DNA from: Bacteroidales bacterium
GTDB lineage: Bacteria > Bacteroidota > Bacteroidia > Bacteroidales > FEN-979
NCBI GenBank assembly: GCA_014860625.1
Contig: JACZJJ010000024.1
Coordinates: 1-58,906, forward strand
Reading direction: 5' to 3'
Length of the DNA stretch: 58,906 nt
Under the pieces are notes generated by a model. That model ran no database searches. It was not told where the DNA came from and saw only the letters and a list, made by a program, of their open reading frames with translations. Below, one piece after another: positions 9,509-16,367 of this stretch (position 1 is its first letter; every line of letters begins with the position of its first letter). The translations under genes were made by a program, and so were the position numbers.

Positions 9509-9973
9509 TCAATCGTATGTTTGCTTATTAACAAGCTTGCCGGTTTCGTCCCAGATGTACCAGGTCCCTTTTTTCTCACCCGATTTATAATACATCTCAA
9601 AACGCTTTTGACCAGTGTCATCCCAAACATACCAGAAGCCATTTTTCAGCCCGTTCCTAAAATTTGCTTCGGCAGTCTTTACTCCCTGACTATTCCAGGT
9701 GATCCAGGTCCCGTGTTTGACCTCCTTTTTAAAGCTGCGCTGCTCCTGGATGGTTCCGTTTTCAAAAAACAGGGTTGTGATTCCATCGATCAGTCCCTTT
9801 TTTACCTGCTTTTCAACTTGCGGATTTCCATTCTCATAATATTCCCGGTATGTTCCGGTGAAGAGAGATCCATCGGGATTACAATATTTGTTCCCCTTAA
9901 TGATGATTTCCTGCGCGGCACCAGATAGCGCCATAAGAAGAAGCAACAAACTTGATGCAATTATTTTTTTCAC
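9509..9973 (-). CDS. Secreted MORN-repeat (YwqK-like) protein
   Basis: About 154 residues if the GTG at 9971-9973 is the start. This begins VKKIIASSLLLLLMALSGAAQ, a clean signal peptide; a TTG at 10009 would add 12 residues. After the signal come four or five MORN-type repeats of about 22 residues with the pattern G-x-W-x-x-(Y/W)-x-x-x-G-x-(K/V) (for example KHGTWITWNSQGVK, KNGFWYVWDDTGQK and KKGTWYIWDETGKL). This family is often labelled YwqK-like antitoxin, but I see no toxin gene nearby and the secretion signal argues against that role. Function unknown. Confidence 0.75.
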   Translation of the reverse strand: MKKIIASSLLLLLMALSGAAQEIIIKGNKYCNPDGSLFTGTYREYYENGNPQVEKQVKKGLIDGITTLFFENGTIQEQRSFKKEVKHGTWITWNSQGVKTAEANFRNGLKNGFWYVWDDTGQKRFEMYYKSGEKKGTWYIWDETGKLVNKQTYD

Positions 9974-10122
9974 GCTATTCAAATTAATTATTCGCCTGAT
10001 ATTTTGCAAAACTAGGTAAAATTTTCACCTTAGTGTTTCAATGATAAAAGACGATCCCTTTGGAGATACAGAATTCATGCAGCTGATTCCAAAGGGACGT
10101 CTAACAAAAACCTGAAGGATTA

Positions 10123-10476
10123 TCAGGGCTCTACCGATTCAAGTTGGACCGATAGAGTATTTTGGACCGAACGCTGAACATCAAGGGAGACCACTTTATC
10201 TTTGTATGAGATGCAGCTGACCTTCACTTCATATTGGCCGGGCTGTAATCCGTCCAGTGAAAATGTTCCGTCGGGGTTGGAGTAAATTTTTGTATCTGTA
10301 TCTGTCATCTGAATGGTTACACCAGGGAGGGTTTCATTTGTGATTTTGTCTATCACTGTCCCCAAAACTGATAATGTGGTGGGTCCACTTGCTTTCGATG
10401 ATTCATTCTCGGCAAAGAGGGTTGCAGTAGCTACAAAAACCAATGTTGCCAGTAGAAAATATCTGATGTTTTTCAT
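10123..10476 (-). CDS. Small secreted stand-alone carboxypeptidase-regulatory-like domain protein
   Basis: 117 residues: a signal peptide (1-22, ending LFAEN) and then a single CarboxypepD_reg-like beta-sandwich (about 33-115) with the hallmark LPGVTIQMTDT, DGTFSLDGLQPGQYEVKVS and CISYKDK. The domain resembles the N-terminal domain of the TonB receptor at 4797-7691 (LPGVTIFLEGT, GDYTLRVSYISYE), but no plug or barrel follows. A near-consensus -7 (TACTTTTA) lies just upstream on the minus strand. It may be an independent periplasmic accessory or the remnant of a receptor; the clean frame and signal favour a real gene. Confidence 0.75.
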   Translation of the reverse strand: MKNIRYFLLATLVFVATATLFAENESSKASGPTTLSVLGTVIDKITNETLPGVTIQMTDTDTKIYSNPDGTFSLDGLQPGQYEVKVSCISYKDKVVSLDVQRSVQNTLSVQLESVEP

Positions 10477-10626
10477 GGTGATTAATTTTGGTGTAAAAGT
10501 ACTTTCTCTGAAGAACCTGGCTGTTAACAGAGGATTAATTGAAGATTAATTAATTGTTAATAAAAGAGGATTATCAATTTCCTTCGCTTATCCATTTATC
10601 CTTATTTTTACGCGAAAAATGATCCC

Positions 10627-12879
10627 ATGGAAATCTTTTACCTGTTCATTGTCATCGTTTTAGTGGTCCTTGCCTTGTCCGACCTGGTTGTCGGCGTTAG
10701 CAACGACGCAGTTAATTTTGTCAACTCGGCCATTGGCTCCAAAGCCGCTACCTTCCGAACAGTCATGATTATCGCTGCACTCGGCGTACTGGTTGGGGCG
10801 ACCTTTTCCAGTGGCATGATGGAGGTGGCACGGAAAGGGATTTTCAATCCCGAACATTTTGCTTTCAAAGAGATCATGATCATCTTCCTGGCGGTAATGA
10901 TCACCGACGTGTTGCTGCTCGACATGTTCAATACAGCCGGACTTCCAACCTCAACAACTGTATCGCTGGTGTTTGAACTCCTGGGGGCTGCTTTTGCCGT
11001 ATCTACCATTAAGATCATTCAGGCAGGCGCCACCATTGCTACTTACGCCGAATACATCAACACAGGAAAAGTATTTGCCATCATTTCCGGGATCCTTCTA
11101 TCCATAGCAATTGGTTTTACCATAGCGGCTCTTATCCAATATTTTGTGAGGATGGTATTCACATTCAAATACGAGGAGAAGATCAAATATTTTGGCGCCT
11201 TATGGGGAGGAATAGCCTTTTCGGCTATGGTATATTTTCTTTTTGTCAAAGGAGCCAAGGGCTCTTCCTTCCTCACGCCTGAAGTGATCACCTGGTTCAA
11301 TACAAATACCTGGCTGATCCTTCTGGCCAGTCTCATTGGCTCAGCTGTGATTTTTCAGGTTTTGTTCTGGCTGTTTAAGATCAACATCCTGAAGATCATT
11401 GTGATGGCAGGAACGTTTGCCCTCGCCATGGCTTTTGCCGGGAACGACCTGGTGAACTTTATCGGTGTCCCTCTGGCCGGATTGGAGTCTTTCCAGATTT
11501 TCCAGGCATCAGGGAGCAGTGATCCCGGTGGATTTATGATGGAGATGCTCCGAAATCCGGTGAAGACGCCTACTTTCTTCCTCCTGATTGCCGGCACCAT
11601 CATGGTAATCACACTCTTTGTCAACAAGAAAGCGCGCTCGGTTACCAGCACTACAATTAACCTCGGAAGGCAGGATGAAGGGGATGAGTCGTTCCAATCC
11701 TCTTTGCTTGCACGGGGAATGGTCTCCATGGCACTTCAGATGAACAAAGCATACACCTTCGTGATGCCAAAACCGGTATTAAGGGCTATCGATACCCGGT
11801 TTCAACAGGTTCACAAAAGCAAGCGCTCCAAAGATGGCCCTGCTTTTGACCTTGTAAGGGCCTCTGTGATCCTGATGGTGTCAAGTATTCTGATTACTAT
11901 CGGGACAAACCTCAAACTTCCCCTCTCCACAACCTATATCACCTTTATGGTGGCGATGGGAGCTTCCCTGGCCGATCGCGCCTGGGGCCGTGAGAGTGCA
12001 GTCTACCGTGTATCCGGCGTGGTCACCGTGATTGGAGGTTGGTTCTTCACCGCACTGATTGCCTTTACGATTGCAGGCATCATGGCTACACTCATCTATT
12101 ATGGTGGGTTGGTCGCCATTATTGCACTGATCGGACTGGCGCTTTTTTTTGTATACAGGACACATATCTTCCATCAGAAAAAGGAGAAAGAGAAAAAAGA
12201 GATTACGGCTATCGAAGAGCAGGAAGAGATGATTGACACCAAATCTATCTACGACAACTGTGAACTGAGGATGAACACGTTTGCCATGCAGATGGCAGAT
12301 CTATACCAGCGTGCTATCTCCGGACTGGTCAATGAAAAGAGGAAGCAGTTAAACAAACTGTCCAAAGAGCTGAAGGAGTTCCAGAAGGAAAACAAAGCGC
12401 AGCGAAAAAGATTTGACAAGGCAGTGAAGAAGCTCGATGACTCAGCCGTTGAAGCGGGTGTTTTTATGATCCAGGTCCTGGGGCAGATGAAAGAGACCCA
12501 CGGCTATATGAAGCAATTGCAACAATTGAGCTTCGACTATGTCGAGAATCATCATCCACCTTTCCTGAAGGATGAGAAACAGGATCTGATCCGGCTTTCA
12601 GAAGCATTCAAAAGTTTCCTCGATCAGGCACAGGTGATGATCAGGGGCAGATCTCTCACCGATCTGGTTGAACTTGATCAGCAAAAGACGGTTGTTTCCG
12701 ACCTCATTGACAAGCTGAAGATCGATCTGATCCACAAGCTGAAAAAGGCGGAGATCAGTACCCGGAAAAGTATGGCGGTGATGGACCTGCTGACCCTGAC
12801 TTCAAATTTGCTGGATCATTCGTATTCCATCGTTCTCATGCAACGGAGGTTCTTGAAGAAAATCCAGTCGAAAATCTGA
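10627..12879 (+). CDS. PiT-family inorganic phosphate transporter with C-terminal PhoU-like domain
   Basis: 750 residues. The N-terminal half has about 11 membrane segments and the two PiT signatures: GVSNDAVNFVNSAIGSKAA (about 23-41) and, in the second repeat, LPLSTTYITFMVAMGASLAD (about 428-447); AFAGNDLVNFIGVPLAG is the other repeat motif. PiT carriers import phosphate with a cation across the inner membrane. A basic-acidic linker (KKEKEKKEI) leads to a helical cytosolic domain (about 540-745) resembling PhoU/DUF47, which would give in-cis regulation. The gene stands alone between convergent and divergent neighbours. Base composition is like the neighbours. Confidence 0.92.
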   Translation: MEIFYLFIVIVLVVLALSDLVVGVSNDAVNFVNSAIGSKAATFRTVMIIAALGVLVGATFSSGMMEVARKGIFNPEHFAFKEIMIIFLAVMITDVLLLDMFNTAGLPTSTTVSLVFELLGAAFAVSTIKIIQAGATIATYAEYINTGKVFAIISGILLSIAIGFTIAALIQYFVRMVFTFKYEEKIKYFGALWGGIAFSAMVYFLFVKGAKGSSFLTPEVITWFNTNTWLILLASLIGSAVIFQVLFWLFKINILKIIVMAGTFALAMAFAGNDLVNFIGVPLAGLESFQIFQASGSSDPGGFMMEMLRNPVKTPTFFLLIAGTIMVITLFVNKKARSVTSTTINLGRQDEGDESFQSSLLARGMVSMALQMNKAYTFVMPKPVLRAIDTRFQQVHKSKRSKDGPAFDLVRASVILMVSSILITIGTNLKLPLSTTYITFMVAMGASLADRAWGRESAVYRVSGVVTVIGGWFFTALIAFTIAGIMATLIYYGGLVAIIALIGLALFFVYRTHIFHQKKEKEKKEITAIEEQEEMIDTKSIYDNCELRMNTFAMQMADLYQRAISGLVNEKRKQLNKLSKELKEFQKENKAQRKRFDKAVKKLDDSAVEAGVFMIQVLGQMKETHGYMKQLQQLSFDYVENHHPPFLKDEKQDLIRLSEAFKSFLDQAQVMIRGRSLTDLVELDQQKTVVSDLIDKLKIDLIHKLKKAEISTRKSMAVMDLLTLTSNLLDHSYSIVLMQRRFLKKIQSKI

Positions 12880-12891
12880 TCAGGGAACTTG

Positions 12892-13974
12892 TTATTTCTC
12901 AGAGTAGATCACAGTCAGTAACGTTTGCCCCACTGCCTGAAGAGTCCCCGGGTCAATCTTATCCAGGCTGTCATCAACAGTATGCCAGTGTTTGTACATC
13001 CCTGTTTCAGAGGTGTGGTCAAGGTGAATGATGTCGATCATCGGAATACCCCGGTCGCGGATCACATAGTAATGATCATCGGTGATATATCCTCCTCTTT
13101 GGAATAGAAAATAGGAGGAGTACCCGATCATGCCTCCGATATCCCACACTTTTTTCACCACCTGAGGAGCATGTTCCATCGAGACTCCTTCCATGAGAAA
13201 TGTTGCTCCGGCTGCGCCTACCATGTCAAGCAGGATGCCGTATTTGGCATAATAGTCGGGAAGGTGCGGGTTTTTCGCCCAGTACTGGGAACCAAGTCCC
13301 CAAAAATCCCCTGAATTCAATCCTTCCTGAAGCGCCTCAGGAGGCCCGTAGTCTTCTGCATCAAAAAAGATGATATCCACGCCGATGGGAGGAGCTTTTA
13401 AACGCAATTGCCGGGCGACTTCCAGCAACACGCCAACACCACTTGCTCCGTCGTTCGCTCCGTCAATTGCCTGGTAAAAATTCGCTTCATCAGGATCATG
13501 ATCGGCATAAGGCCGGGAATCCCAGTGGGCTCCCAGGAGGATCCTGTTATTTCCTGAAGGGCCGAATGAGGCAATAAGATTCTGGAACTTCAAAAGGGTT
13601 CCGTCAAAGGCAGTCACGGTTCCCGATTGGACGACCACTTCCTGAGAGTACTCCCGAAGTTTGGCCGTCAGGAAGGCGGCACATGCATCGTGTGCTTTCG
13701 TGTTGTTGACCCTGGGGCCGAAATCTACCTGTGTAGCAACAAAAGTAAATGCCGAATCGGCACTGAACACCGGGATATCTGAAGCGATATAGGGCTTTGA
13801 TTTCTCGGTAGAAGCTGTATTTTTTCCCGATTGGTTACACCCGGTCAGGATGATCCCCACTGTTAGGATGATAAGAACATAGAGAGGTAGGGAAGTAGGG
13901 AGGTAGTGTGGTTGGCATGCGGGGTGAAAAGAATGAGTGTGTGCGGGTGTGGGGGTGTGAGAATATGAGAGCAT
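12892..13974 (-). CDS. M28-family lipoprotein, glutaminyl-peptide cyclotransferase-like
   Basis: 360 residues. The catalytic domain (about 65-360) has the M28 zinc ligands: GAHWDSRPYADHD (His, Asp), DGANDGASGVGVLLE (Asp), FFDAEDYGPP (Glu-Asp) and HTSETGMYKHWHTVDDS (His). The single-zinc QC arrangement and the GLGSQYWAKNP loop resemble bacterial type II glutaminyl cyclases, which form N-terminal pyroglutamate on exported proteins; an aminopeptidase cannot be excluded. A lipobox (GIILTGC, Cys about 46) follows a hydrophobic stretch. The first roughly 30 residues are Pro/His/Thr-rich and are encoded by a tandem-repeat tract, so the original start may have been displaced; a start nearer the hydrophobic core is possible. 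Confidence 0.85.
   Translation of the reverse strand: MLSYSHTPTPAHTHSFHPACQPHYLPTSLPLYVLIILTVGIILTGCNQSGKNTASTEKSKPYIASDIPVFSADSAFTFVATQVDFGPRVNNTKAHDACAAFLTAKLREYSQEVVVQSGTVTAFDGTLLKFQNLIASFGPSGNNRILLGAHWDSRPYADHDPDEANFYQAIDGANDGASGVGVLLEVARQLRLKAPPIGVDIIFFDAEDYGPPEALQEGLNSGDFWGLGSQYWAKNPHLPDYYAKYGILLDMVGAAGATFLMEGVSMEHAPQVVKKVWDIGGMIGYSSYFLFQRGGYITDDHYYVIRDRGIPMIDIIHLDHTSETGMYKHWHTVDDSLDKIDPGTLQAVGQTLLTVIYSEK
13880..13972. repeat. Tandem tract covering the 5' end of the M28 gene
   Basis: GTAGGGAG-type and GTGTGGGG-type imperfect octamers occupy the first codons of the M28 lipoprotein gene and its start codon lies in the tract. Related GTAGGGAG/CTCCCTAC words recur at 20880-20920 across the rng stop codon. 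Confidence 0.7.
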
Positions 13975-13991
13975 GGGTTGATGTTTAATAG

Positions 13992-14588
13992 TTAAAAAAG
14001 TGGTGAAGGTTCTCCGAATTTTCCACTGAAGATCAGCTCCTTCAGCTCTTTCCTCTCCCGTGATGCCAATTCCCGCTCTTTCATCTCTTCCGGCAACGTG
14101 TCAGGGTCGCCATAATGTCCGATAGCCATTACAGCTAAGGGTTTGTAACCGTCGGGGATCTGAAACAGTTCAGTGGCCTTCTCTACCGAGAATCCGCCCA
14201 TCTGGTGAGTGAACAAGCCAAGGTTGGTGGCTTCCAGCGTGATGTGCGCCATCGCCTGACCGCAATCGTAAGCATGGAAGTTGTTTGGCTTTCCGTTGGA
14301 ACTGTAATTTTCCTTGCCTACCACCATCAGCAGAAGGGGAGCCCGGTCGGCCCACTGCTTATTCCAGCCAATCAGGGTGTCAAAGAGCTTTTCCCAAGAG
14401 GAGTCGCCTTTAATTCCCAGGATAAACCTCCAGGGTTGTTCGTTGATTGCACTGGGTGACCACCGGGCAGCTTCCAGTAGAGACGCGGCATGCCGCGTCT
14501 CTACTGGCTTGTCGGCAAACGCCCTGGGGCTCCACCGTTCGCGGCTGAGTTCATTGATCGGATAGTTGTTGTCAGCTGGTTTTTTCAT
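13992..14588 (-). CDS. Nitroreductase-family FMN oxidoreductase
   Basis: 198 residues, the usual single-domain length. Typical features are an N-terminal RWSPRAFADKPV (FMN-contacting Arg-x-Ser-x-Arg type), LLEAARWSPSAINEQPWRFI, YDCGQAMAHITLEATNLGL and KPLAVMAIGHYGDPDTLP. These enzymes reduce nitro compounds, quinones or flavins with NAD(P)H; the substrate cannot be predicted. The oddity is that residues about 27-38 (PVETRHAASLLE) are encoded by a perfect 34-bp palindrome, yet the alignment length to ordinary family members appears unchanged. The gap to lnt downstream is a tandem-repeat tract. Confidence 0.9.
   Translation of the reverse strand: MKKPADNNYPINELSRERWSPRAFADKPVETRHAASLLEAARWSPSAINEQPWRFILGIKGDSSWEKLFDTLIGWNKQWADRAPLLLMVVGKENYSSNGKPNNFHAYDCGQAMAHITLEATNLGLFTHQMGGFSVEKATELFQIPDGYKPLAVMAIGHYGDPDTLPEEMKERELASRERKELKELIFSGKFGEPSPLF
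14474..14507. repeat. Perfect 34-bp palindrome inside the nitroreductase gene
   Basis: CCAGTAGAGACGCGGCA is followed immediately by its exact reverse complement, with no spacer. Such GTAGAGACGCGGCATGCC words are interspersed palindromes in several bacterial phyla, as far as I know. Here it is translated in frame as part of the first FMN-side helix. Confidence 0.9.
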
Positions 14589-14600
14589 TGTTTCACCTTT

Positions 14601-14670
14601 TGCTATTCGCTATTCGTCTTTCGCTATTCGCTTCATCCCCACATCCCCACATCCCTACATTCCCACATCA
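14601..14670. repeat. Tandem tract between nitroreductase and lnt genes
   Basis: TATTCGC / CTTTCGC heptamers (14601-14632) are followed by CATCCCCA octamers (14634-14670). The lnt stop codon (14668-14670, TGA) lies inside the last octamer. Confidence 0.8.
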
Positions 14671-16299
14671 CCCTGCCCCCATCTTCCTTCCTGCAAAGAT
14701 AGACAAACCAAAGCTAACGAGCAGCAGCAGTGCTGTGAGCAACACGGCAATCCGGGCGATGTAGTCTCCGTACGTTACATAAAATGTGATCTCTTTGTTG
14801 GCATTGAGTTCTCCTTTTATTACGGCCGGAACCCAGTATTCAGTCACATCGTGGGCATCTCCCCGTTGGTCTATGAATGCTGAAATCCCGGTATTGGCAG
14901 AGCGGGCAATGCTGCGGCGGCTCTCAATGGCACGCAGGTGTGCAAAGGCAAAATGTTGCCGGTGACCCGGGGTGTTGCCCCACCAGCCGTCGTTGGTGAT
15001 AATGATCATCACCTGGGCGCCGTTCCTCACAAATTCGGCGAAAAACTCTCCGAATGCCGATTCATAACAGATAATCGGAGAAACAGGAACACCGCCGGCG
15101 GGGGCATAAACTTTCCGGAGGTTATCTGTCCCCAAACTTCCTACGGTGCCACCCAGGTCGATGGCATAATTTTCCAGCCACTTCGACCACCTGAATGAAG
15201 GCATCGCTTCCACCCCGGGTGTGAGCTTGGATTTATGGTAAAGCTGGAGGGAATCCGACGAATTGATCAGGATGGCTGTATTGTAGGCATCATAATAACC
15301 ATCTGAATTGGTGAATTTCCGGGCAGTACGGGTAATCGGTCCGCCTTTCTCATATGCTTTGAAGGTAGACCCCCCAATAAGTATGTTTAATTTTGGATAC
15401 GCTGTGATGATCTCCCTGAGCATCCTGAGAGTTGCAAATGTGCTCATATCGTTCTCCCACATGCTCTCCTGGATAGCTGATTCGGGAGCAACCAGGAAAT
15501 TTGTCGTGCTGTCGAGTTCCGGTCCGGCAAGATCCATGATTCTTCCTACTACGTTGCTGGGCGGAAGGGAGTATTGCTCGCTGTAGGGATCCACGTTTGG
15601 CTGAACCACCACAAAGTTCACGGGATCAGATTTCTCAGTATAATTATTATAGATGATGTTTGAAGCAATGATGGGGATACCGATCCAGAAAAGCGAAATG
15701 GCGAAATAGCGAAATGGCGAAATTAATTTCGTCTTTCGTCTTTCGTCTTTCGTACTTCTTATCGCCTCAAAAATCAGAATATTCGCCACCAGCACCCACA
15801 GCGTTCCCCCCAGCACTCCCGTGTATTCATACCACTGCACCCACATGTAATAGCTGCAAAAACCGTTGCCAACCGTCAGCCAGGGCCAGGTGAGCACCCA
15901 GTTGAGATGAAGGTATTCGAAGGCGATCCAAAACGAGATCAGAGCGAGATAGCCCGCAAATTTGGTCGGAAGCCGTCTTTTCGCCCAGGAGAAAGCCTGA
16001 AAGACAACAGCCAGGAACAGGGAGTTGAGAACCACAGCCATAACCGCTCCCATAAATGTGGAATTGTAGATCCACCAGGTTGTAAGCAGGTTCCAGGTAA
16101 AGAAGGCAGGATAGGAGTAAAAGAGGGTACTGAACTTAAGAAACTGGTCGCGGTTACGGGTCATGTAATCCTCAAGAAACAGCAACGGGACAAAACCGAT
16201 AAACAGCAATCCCGGGAAGCCGTTTTCGGGCCAGGCGAGGGCAAGGATCAATCCGGAGAGGACGGAGAGGAGAAACAGATGGATCTTTCTGATTTTCAT
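14668..16299 (-). CDS. lnt: Apolipoprotein N-acyltransferase
   Basis: 543 residues: about six N-terminal membrane segments (1-215), a nitrilase-like periplasmic domain (about 225-500) and a last membrane helix (about 505-530). The catalytic triad is visible: Glu in LVAPESAIQE, Lys in YHKSKLTPGVEAMP and Cys in SPIICYESAFGE. It transfers the third acyl chain to the N-terminal cysteine of lipoproteins in the inner membrane. A tandem-repeat tract encodes about residues 182-203 (KDERRKTK ... FRYFAISLF), a loop just before a membrane helix, and the stop codon lies in another tract. Confidence 0.94.
   Translation of the reverse strand: MKIRKIHLFLLSVLSGLILALAWPENGFPGLLFIGFVPLLFLEDYMTRNRDQFLKFSTLFYSYPAFFTWNLLTTWWIYNSTFMGAVMAVVLNSLFLAVVFQAFSWAKRRLPTKFAGYLALISFWIAFEYLHLNWVLTWPWLTVGNGFCSYYMWVQWYEYTGVLGGTLWVLVANILIFEAIRSTKDERRKTKLISPFRYFAISLFWIGIPIIASNIIYNNYTEKSDPVNFVVVQPNVDPYSEQYSLPPSNVVGRIMDLAGPELDSTTNFLVAPESAIQESMWENDMSTFATLRMLREIITAYPKLNILIGGSTFKAYEKGGPITRTARKFTNSDGYYDAYNTAILINSSDSLQLYHKSKLTPGVEAMPSFRWSKWLENYAIDLGGTVGSLGTDNLRKVYAPAGGVPVSPIICYESAFGEFFAEFVRNGAQVMIIITNDGWWGNTPGHRQHFAFAHLRAIESRRSIARSANTGISAFIDQRGDAHDVTEYWVPAVIKGELNANKEITFYVTYGDYIARIAVLLTALLLLVSFGLSIFAGRKMGAG
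15691..15753. repeat. Tandem tract inside lnt
   Basis: GCGAAATG/GCGAAATA octamers (15693-15721) and CGTCTTT heptamers (15730-15753) are joined by AATTAATT. Both words are open in the lnt frame and recur in intergenic tracts (14601, 29520). Confidence 0.85.
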
Positions 16300-16355
16300 T
16301 TGAACAGATGGTAGGAGTAAAGGAACAAATGTAGAGAAAAGTGTTCAACAATTGT

Positions 16356-16363
16356 TAATTTTG
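16356..16363 (+). promoter_or_regulatory. Candidate -7 element just before the hybrid kinase start
   Basis: TAATTTTG matches TAnnTTTG but ends only 4 bp before the GTG at 16368, so transcription would begin at or after that codon. Either translation is leaderless, the start lies further in, or the match is chance. Confidence 0.35.
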
Positions 16364-16367
16364 CAAA

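Noticed and set aside
9509-9973. Toxin-antitoxin module from the YwqK-like protein
   Set aside because: The protein has a signal peptide and no toxin gene is adjacent.
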